Shown: positions 1 to 8,829 of the stretch, piece by piece
Layout of the letters: each line of letters opens with the position of its first letter
Position numbering within the stretch: the stretch's first letter is position 1
Assembly (NCBI RefSeq): GCF_003287875.1
Contig: NZ_QMKK01000054.1
Coordinates: forward strand, 124,001 to 188,000
Origin: Martinezella tropici
Lineage (GTDB): Bacteria > Pseudomonadota > Alphaproteobacteria > Rhizobiales > Rhizobiaceae
Direction: 5' to 3'
Length of the DNA stretch: 64,000 bases
Program-made: the position numbers and the translations under genes
The notes under the pieces: model-generated
Seen by the model: only the letters and a program-made list of their open reading frames with translations
The model's database searches: none
What the model was told of the DNA's origin: nothing

Positions 1-1778
1 CGGTTGCCAATATCAAGATCGAAACCGCCGATGTCCTTTCCGACCGCAAATCCGCGACGGTGCGCTGCGACATCTCCAATCCGCAAAATCTCGCTTTTAA
101 GGGGACGGTGACCGTTACTCTACGCTCTGTGGACGGAGCAACCATCGCTTCCGGTGAGGCTGACACATCCGGTGAAAGCGTGAAGCTCAGCTTTGCCGGG
201 CTTTCCGGCCTTTCGCTTTGGGAACTCGACGATCCGGTTCTTTATTCGGCCGAAGTGGAGCTTGCGAGCGATCACGGCGCGGACCGTCATGCCGCGGCCT
301 TTGGCTTCCGCACGGCAGGCTTCACAGCGGAAGGCTTCCTGCTGAACGGCAAGAAGCTGAAGCTGCGCGGGCTCAACCGCCATCAGGCCTTTCCCTATGT
401 CGGCTATGCGATGGGCCGCTCTGCCCAGGAGCGCGACGCTGAAATCATGAAGCGCACCCTGAAATGCAACATCGTGCGCACCTCGCACTATCCGCAATCG
501 AAGTGGTTCCTCGATCATTGCGACCGCATCGGCCTGCTGGTCTTCGAGGAAATCCCCGGTTGGCAGCATATCGGCGATAAGGAATGGCAGCAGGAATCGA
601 TCCGCAACGTGCGCCGAATGATCGAACGCGACTGGAATCACCCATCGATCGTCATCTGGGGCGTGCGCATCAACGAGTCCCAGGATTCGCATGATTTCTA
701 CACCGAGACGAACCGCTTGGCGCGCGAGCTCGATCCGACACGTCAGACCGGCGGCGTGCGTTACATCACCGAGAGCGAGATGCTCGAGGACGTCTACACC
801 ATGAATGATTTCATCCTCGGCAACGAGGAGTTGCCGGGTGCCAACCGGCCGCGCACGCCGCTCAGGCCGCAGCAGGAAAATACCGGCCTTTCCAAGGATG
901 TGCCCTATCTGATCACCGAATTCGGCGGCCATATGTATCCGACGAAGATCTACGATCAGGAGCAGCGCCAGGCCGAGCATGTCCGCCGGCATCTGGAAGT
1001 GCTGAACGCCGCCTATGGCGACCCCTCGATATCAGGCGCCATTGGCTGGTGCATGTTCGACTACAATACCCATAGCGATTTCGGCTCGGGCGATCGCATC
1101 TGCTATCACGGCGTGATGGACATGTTCCGCGAGCCGAAATTCGCCGCTTATGTCTATGCCAGCCAGTGCGAGCCCGCCGAAGAGATCGTCATGAAGCCGG
1201 TGACGATCTGGGCGCGCGGCGAGCGCAATATCGGCGGCGCGCTGCCGTTGATCGTTCTGACCAATTGCGATGAGGTCGAGCTGCGTTACGGCTCGCTGAC
1301 CAAGCGTCTCGGCCCGGACCGGGAGACTTTCCCGCACCTACCGCATCCTCCCGTCGTCTTCGATCACCGTTCCTTCACTCCGGACGAGCTCGGCGTATGG
1401 GGAATGGAATGGGAAGACGTGCATTTCACCGGCTATATCGGCGGCAGAAAGGTTGTCGAGCAGCATATGGTCGCCAATCCGCTGCCGGCGTCGCTTCAGG
1501 TCGAAGCCGATGCCGATACCTTGCGCGCAGGCGAGCGCGATGCGGTGCGCGTCATCGTGCGTGCGCTCGATCAGGCCGGCTCGCGTCTGCCTTTCCTCAA
1601 TGAGGCCGTCACGATCAAGGTCGAAGGTCCGGCGAAGGTTATCGGGCCGGAAACGGTGGCATTCCAGGGCGGGACCACAGGTTTCTGGCTGCAGGCAATC
1701 GGAGAAGCCGGTGCGATCAGGCTGGAAGTCTCGTCTCCGCGCTTTGCCAGCCAAAGCCTGAGCTTCACGGCGAAATAA
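1..1778 (+). CDS. Glycoside hydrolase family 2 protein (beta-galactosidase/beta-glucuronidase type), 5' end outside window
   Basis: The reading frame is open from base 3 to the stop at 1776-1778, so the N-terminus lies upstream of the window. The visible part begins in the beta-sandwich region, followed by the TIM-barrel catalytic domain. The family landmarks are present: the acid/base Glu in 'VRINESQDSHD' after 'HPSIVIWG', and the nucleophile Glu in 'ITEFGGHMY'. GH2 enzymes cleave terminal beta-galactosides, glucuronides or mannosides; the substrate cannot be decided here. No signal peptide can be assessed. It converges with a GntR regulator and lies near an aldo/keto reductase and a sugar ABC importer, which suggests a glycoside utilisation locus. 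Confidence 0.9.
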   Translation, partial: VANIKIETADVLSDRKSATVRCDISNPQNLAFKGTVTVTLRSVDGATIASGEADTSGESVKLSFAGLSGLSLWELDDPVLYSAEVELASDHGADRHAAAFGFRTAGFTAEGFLLNGKKLKLRGLNRHQAFPYVGYAMGRSAQERDAEIMKRTLKCNIVRTSHYPQSKWFLDHCDRIGLLVFEEIPGWQHIGDKEWQQESIRNVRRMIERDWNHPSIVIWGVRINESQDSHDFYTETNRLARELDPTRQTGGVRYITESEMLEDVYTMNDFILGNEELPGANRPRTPLRPQQENTGLSKDVPYLITEFGGHMYPTKIYDQEQRQAEHVRRHLEVLNAAYGDPSISGAIGWCMFDYNTHSDFGSGDRICYHGVMDMFREPKFAAYVYASQCEPAEEIVMKPVTIWARGERNIGGALPLIVLTNCDEVELRYGSLTKRLGPDRETFPHLPHPPVVFDHRSFTPDELGVWGMEWEDVHFTGYIGGRKVVEQHMVANPLPASLQVEADADTLRAGERDAVRVIVRALDQAGSRLPFLNEAVTIKVEGPAKVIGPETVAFQGGTTGFWLQAIGEAGAIRLEVSSPRFASQSLSFTAK

Positions 1779-1785
1779 GCGAACG

Positions 1786-1817
1786 GCCGGCTCCCGTCGT
1801 CACGCGGCGGAGCCGGC
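1786..1817. terminator. Bidirectional terminator-like hairpin between GH2 and GntR genes
   Basis: A 9-bp perfect stem (GCCGGCTCC at 1786-1794 pairing with GGAGCCGGC at 1809-1817) with a 14-nt loop is followed by an AATTTCT stretch on the plus strand. It lies just after the GH2 stop and overlaps the stop of the convergent regulator, the usual place for a shared terminator. The T-run is short. Confidence 0.45.
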
Positions 1818-2711
1818 AATTTCTCCCGGAACCTGCGGGATCGACTGCAGCAGCGTCTGTCGTGCCGAAGCAAGATGCTGACGGCAGGCAGCGTCGATCC
1901 TCTGCTGGTCGCGCGATTGCAGCGCTTCGATATAGTCGAGATGCTCCACTATGGCGCGGGCATTGCGCTCGCGTGCGAAAGCCTTGTTCCACTGATAGTG
2001 ATAGTGAAAAATGATGGCGATGACGTCGTAGAACTCGGTGATGAAGCGATTCTTCGAGGCGCGATGGATGAGAAGGTGAAATTTTTCGTCGAGGCGCGAG
2101 AAATCGCGGTAATGCGCGTCGAAATCTTTGAGCAGCTCGTGGTGTTCCTGCTCGATCGCCTTGAGATCCTCCCAGGCGTGATGATTGGCAGGCAAGCGGC
2201 CGAACTCGGCTGCGGAATGCAGCTCGAACATTTCCCGCACGTCAGCAAGTTCGAGCGCGAATTCGCTGGTGAAGCCCTTGAGAATCCAGTGGCTGTTCGG
2301 CCGTTTCTCGATCAGGCCGAAGCGGCTGAATCGGATGAGAAATTCACGAACGACCGACGTGCCAGTGCCGATTTCGCGCGCCAGTTCCAGCTCGTTGATC
2401 TGCATGCCGGGCTGGGCTTCATCGGACATGATGCGCACCATGAAGCTGCGCTCGATGATATCGTGCAGTGAATCGGTTTCCTCCTTGGGAAAGAAATCGG
2501 CCTCGGTCGGCTGGCGCAGTACAACCTTCTGCCGCTTGTTCCAGAGAATGATGCCGGCGTCGCTGAGACGCATCAGGATCGCCCGCGCCGTGCTGCGGCT
2601 GACGCCGAGCTCGGCTGCGATTTCAGGCTCGCTCGGCAGTTCGGTATCGAGCTTCAGGCGGGCTGCATAGCGATTGTAGGCTTCCTTGAAGAGCGTGTTT
2701 TGCCTTGCCAT
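1800..2711 (-). CDS. GntR-family regulator with tandem winged-helix domains and FCD-like C-terminus
   Basis: Probable local repressor of the sugar locus. The start at 2711 (MARQNTLF) is preferred over the longer frame to 2780 because a GAGGGGG ribosome site lies just upstream; this gives 303 residues. Residues ~8-65 form a first GntR-like winged helix ('LPSEPEIAAELGVSRSTARAIL'-type helix-turn-helix). Residues ~90-150 look like a second one ('INELELAREIGTGTSVVREFL'). The C-terminal ~130 residues are helical and resemble the FCD effector domain ('ADVREMFELHSAAEFGRL', 'FHLLIHRASKN'). Usual FadR/FCD proteins have one winged helix and ~220-250 residues, so the duplication is unusual. It is divergent from the aldo/keto reductase/ABC genes, and I infer that it controls them. 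Confidence 0.85.
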   Translation of the reverse strand: MARQNTLFKEAYNRYAARLKLDTELPSEPEIAAELGVSRSTARAILMRLSDAGIILWNKRQKVVLRQPTEADFFPKEETDSLHDIIERSFMVRIMSDEAQPGMQINELELAREIGTGTSVVREFLIRFSRFGLIEKRPNSHWILKGFTSEFALELADVREMFELHSAAEFGRLPANHHAWEDLKAIEQEHHELLKDFDAHYRDFSRLDEKFHLLIHRASKNRFITEFYDVIAIIFHYHYQWNKAFARERNARAIVEHLDYIEALQSRDQQRIDAACRQHLASARQTLLQSIPQVPGEIAGSAA

Positions 2712-2845
2712 TTCCCCCTCGCGTATCGTCACCGCTCTTTGCTGGCGGCGCTGTCTGAACCATGTTCCGATGGCAGTCAATTGCAGGAGTTATGTCGAAA
2801 CCGCTGTTTCCGTCGTCTCCCGTGACGGTCCCTATGATTTCCTCG

Positions 2846-2879
2846 TTGACACCAAAATGTTTATTGTAGATAAAAAACA
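2846..2879 (+). promoter_or_regulatory. Candidate promoter/operator for the aldo/keto reductase-ABC genes
   Basis: A perfect TTGACA (-35 like) at 2846-2851 is followed by an A/T-rich stretch containing TAGATA/GATAAA at 2867-2874 as a possible -10. An imperfect inverted repeat, TGTTTAT (2859-2865) with ATAAAAAACA (2870-2879), overlaps it and could be the operator of the divergent GntR regulator. The -10 match is weak. Confidence 0.35.
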
Positions 2880-2957
2880 AAATCAATGGCGATGGACGCC
2901 GAGAGCGTCCGTTAACGCCACCGAAATTGAAATGATCGTCATCACAAGGGAGAGGTG

Positions 2958-3977
2958 ATGCAGAGAAGAACAATCGGCAGGACGGGCCTTGAGGTCACGG
3001 AGATCAGCTTCGGCGCTGCGGCGCTGGGCGGCCTCTATCGTGCCTGCCCTCGCGATCAGGCGATGAAGACCTTGCAGGCGGCCTGGGATAGCGGCATCCG
3101 CTATTTCGACGTGGCACCCTGGTATGGCTTCGGCCTTGGCGAGCGCCATGTCGGCGATTTCCTGCGCGATCAGCCGGAAGACAGTTACGTGCTGTCGACC
3201 AAAGTCGGTCGCCTCATGCGGCCGGTGCCGAGCGACAAGGTGCCGAATTACGGCTATGTCGATCCCCTGCCTTTCGATGCCGACTACGATTATTCCTATG
3301 ACGGCATCATGCGCTCGGTTGAGTTCAGCTATGCACGCCTCGGTCTCAATCGCATCGATATTCTCTATGTCCACGATATCGGCGGCTATACCCACGGCAA
3401 GGCACTCAACGAACGTTACCTGGGGCAGCTTCTGGGATCCGGGTTAAAGGCTCTGGAGGAGCTGAAATCATCCGGCACGATTAAGGCCTATGGCCTTGGG
3501 GTCAATGAGGTGCCGGTCTGCCTGGACGTCATGCATGCGGCCGATATCGACTGCATTCTGCTCGCCGGTCGCTATACGCTGTTGGACCGCTCGGCCGTTG
3601 CCGAGCTGGTGCCGCTTTGCGAGAAGAAAGGAACATCGCTGGTCGTCGGCGGTGTCTTCAACTCCGGCATTCTGGCGACTGGTCCCGTGCCCGGCGCGCA
3701 TTTCGATTATCTGCCGGCAACGCCGGATATCCTGGCCAAGGTTGGGGCTATGGAAGAGATCGCCCGCAAGCATGGTGTACCGCTTGCCCAGCCTGCGCTT
3801 CAGTTCCCGCTGCGCAGTCCCTGCGTGGCCTCGGTGCTGATCGGCACGGCGAAGCCGGAAAGTCTTGTCCGCAATATGCAGCTGGTGGAGCCCCGGCTCC
3901 CCGACAGTTTCTATGCGGAGTTCGAAGGGTTGACCCTCGTGGCGCCGCCGTTGGGAGACGAGGCGGTCCGGGTCTAG
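2958..3977 (+). CDS. Aldo/keto reductase (L-fucose/D-threo-aldose dehydrogenase-like)
   Basis: NAD(P)-dependent oxidoreductase of the AKR superfamily, 339 residues, cytoplasmic. The AKR tetrad can be followed: Asp and Tyr in 'YFDVAPWYGFGLGERHVG', Lys in 'VLSTKVGRL', His in 'DILYVHDIGG'. The nucleotide-binding C-terminal part is 'VLIGTAKPESLVRNM'. The overall pattern (long insertion after 'TKVGRLMRPVP') resembles L-fucose dehydrogenase, pyridoxal 4-dehydrogenase and D-threo-aldose dehydrogenases; which one is unknown. ATG 2958 is preferred over GTG 2955 because an AGGGAGAGG ribosome site precedes it. It probably oxidises the sugar imported by the ABC system that follows. Confidence 0.88.
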   Translation: MQRRTIGRTGLEVTEISFGAAALGGLYRACPRDQAMKTLQAAWDSGIRYFDVAPWYGFGLGERHVGDFLRDQPEDSYVLSTKVGRLMRPVPSDKVPNYGYVDPLPFDADYDYSYDGIMRSVEFSYARLGLNRIDILYVHDIGGYTHGKALNERYLGQLLGSGLKALEELKSSGTIKAYGLGVNEVPVCLDVMHAADIDCILLAGRYTLLDRSAVAELVPLCEKKGTSLVVGGVFNSGILATGPVPGAHFDYLPATPDILAKVGAMEEIARKHGVPLAQPALQFPLRSPCVASVLIGTAKPESLVRNMQLVEPRLPDSFYAEFEGLTLVAPPLGDEAVRV

Positions 3978-4067
3978 CAGATTGGAGCTTCGAGCCGTCG
4001 GAGAGATGGCTTCGTAGAGGAGGAAAGCCTGTTTTGGCGTCGGTGGCTTTTCCGCCGCGCGATGCGT

Positions 4068-4083
4068 GACGCCGCAAGGCGTC
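4068..4083 (+). other. Small hairpin in the leader of the sugar-binding protein gene
   Basis: GACGCC (4068-4073) and GGCGTC (4078-4083) form a perfect 6-bp stem closed by a GCAA tetraloop, in the 173-base gap between the reductase and the binding-protein gene. GNRA loops are stable and this may shape the mRNA 5' end. Apart from it and the ribosome site GAGAGGAG at about 4138, I see nothing in this gap. Confidence 0.3.
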
Positions 4084-4150
4084 GCGATACCAGCCGTAAG
4101 CGTTCAGCGGCAGGTGTGCAGGAGAGAGAGCGCGTTGAGAGGAGAAGCAG

Positions 4151-5140
4151 ATGAAAATTGCCAAGTCACTTTTGTCCCGCCGCAGCTTTGCCGGCCTCGC
4201 CGGTGCTGCCGTCATCGCCATGGCGATGCCCATGCAGTCCTTCGCGGCCGACGTGACCATCCCGATCATCGTCAAGGATACCACATCCTTCTACTGGCAG
4301 ATCGTTCTTGCCGGCGCTCGCCAGGCAGGCAAGGATCTCGGTGTGAAGGTGCCGGAGCTCGGCGCTCAATCGGAATCCGACATTAACGGCCAGATCAGCA
4401 TTCTCGAAAACGCCGTTGCCGGCAAGCCGGCGGCGGTGGTCATCTCGCCGACCGAGTTCAAGGCGCTCGGCAAGCCCGTGGATGAAGCCGCCAAGTCCGT
4501 GCCGGTCGTCGGCATCGACTCCGGCGCCGATTCCAAATCCTTCGTCTCGTTCCTGACCACCGACAACGTCCAGGGCGGCCGCATCGCCGCCGATGGTCTT
4601 GCCGCCGCAATCAAGGGCATGACCGGCAAGGAAGAGGGTGAGATCGCCATCATCACCAGCCTGCCGGGCGTCGGTTCCCTCGATCAGCGCCGCCAGGGGT
4701 TCCTGGAGGAGGTCAAGAGCAAATATCCGGGCCTCAAGGTCGTTGCTGACAAGTATGCCGATGGTCAGGCAACAACCGGCCTCAACATCATGACCGACCT
4801 GATCACGGCCAACCCGAAGCTCGTCGGCGTCTTCGCCTCCAACCTGATCATGGCTCAGGGCGTCGGCCAGGCCATCGCCGAAAACAAGCTCGGCGACAAG
4901 ATCAAGGTGATCGGCTTCGACAATGACGACAAGACCGTCGGTTTCCTGAAATCGGGCGTTCTTGCCGGTCTCGTGGTGCAGGATCCCTATCGCATGGGTT
5001 ATGACGGCATCAAGACGGCGCTCGCCGCTTCGAAGAAGGAAAAAGTTCCGGCCAACGTCGATACCGGCGCCAACCTCGTCACCAAGGCGAATATGAGCGA
5101 TCCGAAAATCGATGCGCTCTTGAACCCGAAGGTCAAGTAA
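4151..5140 (+). CDS. Sugar ABC transporter periplasmic binding protein (ribose/galactose type)
   Basis: 329 residues. The N-terminus has a signal peptide with a twin-arginine-like 'SRRSFAGLAG' and a hydrophobic stretch ending 'QSFAAD'. The mature part is a Peripla_BP_4 type I binding protein ('IPIIVKDTTSFYWQIVLAGARQ', 'AVVISPTEF', 'VVGIDSG', 'VGVFASNLIMAQGV', 'VIGFDNDD'). It should capture a monosaccharide and deliver it to the permease encoded at 6820. It is the first gene of the importer set; a strong hairpin follows it, consistent with more binding protein than ATPase being made. The exact sugar is not recognisable. Confidence 0.93.
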   Translation: MKIAKSLLSRRSFAGLAGAAVIAMAMPMQSFAADVTIPIIVKDTTSFYWQIVLAGARQAGKDLGVKVPELGAQSESDINGQISILENAVAGKPAAVVISPTEFKALGKPVDEAAKSVPVVGIDSGADSKSFVSFLTTDNVQGGRIAADGLAAAIKGMTGKEEGEIAIITSLPGVGSLDQRRQGFLEEVKSKYPGLKVVADKYADGQATTGLNIMTDLITANPKLVGVFASNLIMAQGVGQAIAENKLGDKIKVIGFDNDDKTVGFLKSGVLAGLVVQDPYRMGYDGIKTALAASKKEKVPANVDTGANLVTKANMSDPKIDALLNPKVK

Positions 5141-5147
5141 GACTTGA

Positions 5148-5175
5148 GGCCGCGCCCGAAGCATCGGGCGCGGCC
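5148..5175 (+). terminator. Strong intercistronic hairpin (attenuator/mRNA stabiliser)
   Basis: A perfect 12-bp GC-rich stem (5148-5159 with 5164-5175) with a 4-nt AGCA loop is followed by TTTCG. It lies between the binding-protein gene and the ATPase gene, where many ABC operons carry a hairpin that partly stops transcription or protects the upstream mRNA. Confidence 0.7.
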
Positions 5176-5234
5176 TTTCGCCTGGCCGCGTCCCCCGAGG
5201 CGGCCGTGCGGAGATGTGAGAGGGAGGAGACGTC

Positions 5235-6785
5235 ATGACGAGCCTTGAAGAAATCAGCCATCGGCACGATGACACTGTCAAAACGGAAGCAAACCGCATT
5301 CCGGCGGGCTCGCCCATTCTTGAGCTCAAGGGCCTGCAGAAGCGCTATGGCTTCGTCGAGGCGCTGAAACCTGCGACCGTCACGTTTCTGGCCGGCGAGA
5401 TTCACGCGATCGTCGGCGAGAACGGTGCCGGCAAATCGACACTCATCAAGCTCTTGACCGGCGTCATCACCAGGACGGCGGGCGAAATCTTCTGGTGCGG
5501 CCATCCGGTTGCGCTCGCAACGCCCAATGAGGCGATCGCCCGCGGCATCAATGCCGTGCATCAGGAAGTGGTGCTCTGCCCGCACCTCACGGTGGCCGCC
5601 AATCTTTTCCTTGGCGACGAGGTCAATCGTTTCGGCCTGATGCGCAAGAAGCAGATGGTGGCCATGGCGCAGACCGTGCTCGACGATCTCGGCTTCGGGC
5701 TGCCGGCCGGCGAACTGTTGGGATCGCTGACGATCGGTCAGCAGCAGCTGGTCGCGACTGCGAGAGCCGCGATGCGCGGCACGCAGTTCCTGATTTTCGA
5801 CGAGCCGACCGCCTATCTCACCCGCCAGGAATCGGCGCAGCTGTTCAAGCTGATCCGCCGCCTGCAGGGCGAGGGTGTGACGATCGTCTATATCAGCCAT
5901 CGCATGGAAGAGGTGTTCGAACTCGCCGACCGGGTTTCTGTACTGCGCGACGGCACGCATGTCGGCACCCGCACGATCGCCGAAACCAACGAGGACGAGT
6001 TGATCAAGCTGATGATCAATCGTTCCATCGAACAGATCTATCACAAGGAAGAGGTTCCGATCGGCGATACCATCCTCGAGACGCGCGGTCTTTCCGGGCC
6101 CGGCTTCGAGAATGTTTCGCTGAGCGTTCGTGCCGGCGAGATCGTCGGCCTTTACGGACTGATCGGCGCCGGCCGCAGCGAATTCGCTCTCGGTCTTTAC
6201 GGGCGTCAGCCGCTCTCTGCCGGGGAAATTTATTGGCAGGGCCGCAAGGTCGAAATCCGCAACGAACGTGACGCGATGGAACTCGGCATAGCGCTGGCGC
6301 CTGAAAGCCGGCGCGATCAGGGGCTTTGCCTCAACCTGCCGATTGGACTCAACATCAATCTGCCCGTATTCAAGCGGTTAAGCCGCGGCCCGATCATCGA
6401 CAGGAAAGGCGAATCCACCAACGCCGACAAGCAGATCCGTGATCTCAGCATCAAGACGCCGAGCCGGCGGGTTCTGGTCTCCGCCATGTCCGGCGGCAAC
6501 CAGCAGAAGGTGGTCATCGGCAAATGGTTGAGCCATGGTGCCAAGCTCTTTATTTTCGATGAGCCGACGGTCGGCGTCGATGTCGGGACAAAGGCTGAAA
6601 TCTATCGGCTATTCGCCAAGCTGCTTCGCGACGGCGCCGGCATCATCGTCATCTCATCCTATCTGCCCGAGGTCTACGAGCTCGCCGATCGCCTGCACGT
6701 TTTCCGCCAAGGCCAGCTGGTCGCCAGCCATGATTTCCATGCGGCAACGCATGAGGAAGTCCTCGGCGAAGCGATCGGCGTCTGA
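5235..6785 (+). CDS. Sugar ABC transporter ATPase (two ABC domains, RbsA/MglA type)
   Basis: 516 residues with two nucleotide-binding domains, as in carbohydrate uptake (CUT2) importers. Domain 1 (~residues 30-255) has Walker A 'GENGAGKST', a signature-like 'LTIGQQQLVATARA' and Walker B 'FLIFDEPTAYLT'. Domain 2 (~270-510) has a degenerate Walker A 'GLIGAGRSEF', signature 'MSGGNQQKVVIGKW' and Walker B 'LFIFDEPTVGVD'. The degenerate second Walker A is normal for this subfamily. It powers import with the binding protein and the permease, which starts 34 bases downstream. Ribosome site GGGAGGAG upstream of ATG 5235. Confidence 0.95.
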   Translation: MTSLEEISHRHDDTVKTEANRIPAGSPILELKGLQKRYGFVEALKPATVTFLAGEIHAIVGENGAGKSTLIKLLTGVITRTAGEIFWCGHPVALATPNEAIARGINAVHQEVVLCPHLTVAANLFLGDEVNRFGLMRKKQMVAMAQTVLDDLGFGLPAGELLGSLTIGQQQLVATARAAMRGTQFLIFDEPTAYLTRQESAQLFKLIRRLQGEGVTIVYISHRMEEVFELADRVSVLRDGTHVGTRTIAETNEDELIKLMINRSIEQIYHKEEVPIGDTILETRGLSGPGFENVSLSVRAGEIVGLYGLIGAGRSEFALGLYGRQPLSAGEIYWQGRKVEIRNERDAMELGIALAPESRRDQGLCLNLPIGLNINLPVFKRLSRGPIIDRKGESTNADKQIRDLSIKTPSRRVLVSAMSGGNQQKVVIGKWLSHGAKLFIFDEPTVGVDVGTKAEIYRLFAKLLRDGAGIIVISSYLPEVYELADRLHVFRQGQLVASHDFHAATHEEVLGEAIGV

Positions 6786-6819
6786 ACAACAAACAAGTCG
6801 AAAGAGGGAGAACAAGAAA

Positions 6820-7791
6820 ATGGCCGCGAATACGACAGAAGGCCCAGCGGTTGCGCCGCGGCGCAAGATGAACATCCTCTTCAGCTTGACGCTGATCCTG
6901 CTGCTGCTGGCGCTCTGGATCCTCCTGGGCTTCTGGACCGACAAGTTCTGGACGCCGCTCAACATCACCAATCTGATGCGTCAGGGGTCGATGACCGCCA
7001 TTCTTGCGCTCGGCCAGACCTTCGTCATCATCACGGCGGGTATCGACCTCTCCGTCGGCGCGATCGTCGGCTTTTGCACGGTCATCATCGCCTGGCTGCT
7101 TCAGGCTGGATTTCCAGTATGGGCCGCCATTCTCATCACCCTGCTGTTCGGGGTTCTGATCGGGGCGTTCCACGGCTTCGGCATCGTGCGCATGGGCTTG
7201 CCGCCCTTCATCATCACGCTGGCGACACTGACGTCGCTACGAGGCATCGGCCTGCTGATTACCAACGGCTCGACGATCAATATCGTCAATGACGATTTCA
7301 CCAATTTCGCCGTTTCGGATTTCCTGGGGATTCCAAGCCTGTTCTGGATGGTGATCCTGGTGGCAATTCCAGCCGTCATTTTCCTGCATCTGAGCCGCTG
7401 GGGCCGTTATCTCTTCGCCGTCGGCTCAAACCGCGAAGCAGCCCGCCTTTCCGGCGTCAATGTCAACTGGATGATCTATCTCGCCTACATCCTCTCGGGA
7501 ACCTGCGCCGCCTTCGTCGGTATTCTGCTTGCCTCGCGCATCGCGATCGGCAATGCCACCCAGGCCGATGGCTGGGAGCTGCAGGCGATTGCCTCGTCGG
7601 TGATCGGCGGAACGAGCCTGTTCGGCGCGGTCGGCTCGGTCTACGGCCCGCTGATCGGCGCATTCATCCTGGCGACGATCAACAACGGTGCCAATCTCTT
7701 GAACCTGAATTCCTTCTGGCAGCGCATCATCACCGGCGTACTGATCATCGTCATTGTCTATTTCGATCAGCTGCGTCGCCGGCGGCTTTAA
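6820..7791 (+). CDS. Sugar ABC transporter permease (RbsC type)
   Basis: 323 residues, polytopic inner-membrane protein with about 8-10 hydrophobic segments of the BPD_transp_2 family. It contains the characteristic 'QTFVIITAGIDLSVGAIVG' near residues 65-85 and 'IASSVIGGTSLFGAVGSVYGPLIGA' late in the chain. The start at 6820 (MAANTTEG) is chosen over a frame running back to 6535 because that part is inside the ATPase gene, and AAGAGGGAG lies upstream of 6820. It forms the membrane channel of the importer and is the last gene of the locus; the next gene is convergent exoZ. Confidence 0.94.
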   Translation: MAANTTEGPAVAPRRKMNILFSLTLILLLLALWILLGFWTDKFWTPLNITNLMRQGSMTAILALGQTFVIITAGIDLSVGAIVGFCTVIIAWLLQAGFPVWAAILITLLFGVLIGAFHGFGIVRMGLPPFIITLATLTSLRGIGLLITNGSTINIVNDDFTNFAVSDFLGIPSLFWMVILVAIPAVIFLHLSRWGRYLFAVGSNREAARLSGVNVNWMIYLAYILSGTCAAFVGILLASRIAIGNATQADGWELQAIASSVIGGTSLFGAVGSVYGPLIGAFILATINNGANLLNLNSFWQRIITGVLIIVIVYFDQLRRRRL

Positions 7792-7824
7792 TCCGGTGCC
7801 GCCGATCCAGAGGCCGGTCCGCTA

Positions 7825-8829
7825 TCAGGCTGGCGAGGGACGAGTCCTTCGCCAGCTGAAGTTTCGCAATAGGTTGCGCAGCGGCTTTTCGACCAGCTCA
7901 TAGGCAAATATTCCGAGCACGGTGCCTGCAATAGCGCCGAGGAAGGCGACCACATCGGAAGGGATCTGTGTCGATGTCCCGAACTTTACCACGACCGAGA
8001 TTGCCAGCGTATGCCACAGATAGATGGAGTAGGAGCCGTTGCCGAGGTAGGTGAGCGGCACAATCTGCGGCAGCCTGCCGCTGCGCTCGACCGAGACCAT
8101 GCCCAGTACCAGCGCTATGGCGAGCGGGCCGCATGTTATCTCGTTGAATTCCAGGCCGAGAATTTCAATGGCAGCAAAACCGCCAATTGCCGCGACCATG
8201 AGCGTAAGGCCGAGGCCAAATCCCGGGATGTTTCCCTTCAGCCAGAGCTGGCCCAGAACCGCACCCGCCACGAATTCGAGAATGATCGGCCTCGTATAGG
8301 TAACAAGCAACGGCGATTGTGGATGGATGATCGCGCCGGCGATGACGAAGGCGACAAAGACGCCGATCAGGCTGCCGAGACGCAGGCGTTGCGGCAGGAA
8401 CAGGCAGGCTGCGAAGATGACGTAGAAGAACATCTCGAAATTCAAGGTCCATCCCTGAACCAGGACCGGCCAGATCTCGTTGCTATCGTTTGGCGAGCGG
8501 AGCGGAATGAACAGCAGCGAACCAAGGATATGGCTTGCCGTCAGCTTCAGGTTCGGAAACAGGCCGACGATTGCCCCACCGATCATGATGGCCGTGACGA
8601 TCCAATAGGACGGCACGATGCGCTGCAGCCGATCCAGCACGAAGCGCAGCGGCGTGACGGGACGGCGTTCGCTCATGGTCCACATGATGAAGCCGCTGAT
8701 AACGAAAAAGACGTCCACGCCGGCGGCCCCGATGCGAAAATGGCCGCCGCTGCGCTCGGCAGCGTGAAAGAACACCACGGCGAGCGCAGCAAAAGCACGA
8801 AGATACTGAATGCCGTAGAGTGTCTTCAT
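7825..8829 (-). CDS. exoZ: Exopolysaccharide acetyltransferase ExoZ
   Basis: 334 residues, acyltransferase-3 family integral membrane protein. N-terminal 'LRAFAALAVVFFHA' carries the family His; 'GVDVFFVISGFIMW' is the second hallmark; about ten membrane segments follow. In Sinorhizobium ExoZ adds the acetyl group to succinoglycan. The identification rests on family plus position at the end of exoYFQZ. Its ATG overlaps the stop of exoQ (ATGA), which indicates translational coupling. A long imperfect hairpin (7829-7856) lies at the 3' end of the coding region. Alternative: another O-acyltransferase of the same family. Confidence 0.88.
   Translation of the reverse strand: MKTLYGIQYLRAFAALAVVFFHAAERSGGHFRIGAAGVDVFFVISGFIMWTMSERRPVTPLRFVLDRLQRIVPSYWIVTAIMIGGAIVGLFPNLKLTASHILGSLLFIPLRSPNDSNEIWPVLVQGWTLNFEMFFYVIFAACLFLPQRLRLGSLIGVFVAFVIAGAIIHPQSPLLVTYTRPIILEFVAGAVLGQLWLKGNIPGFGLGLTLMVAAIGGFAAIEILGLEFNEITCGPLAIALVLGMVSVERSGRLPQIVPLTYLGNGSYSIYLWHTLAISVVVKFGTSTQIPSDVVAFLGAIAGTVLGIFAYELVEKPLRNLLRNFSWRRTRPSPA

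Noticed and set aside
4166..5329. Long minus-strand open frame (387 codons) opposite the sugar-binding protein gene
   Set aside because: It mirrors codon bias of the real gene; no known domain and no start signal.
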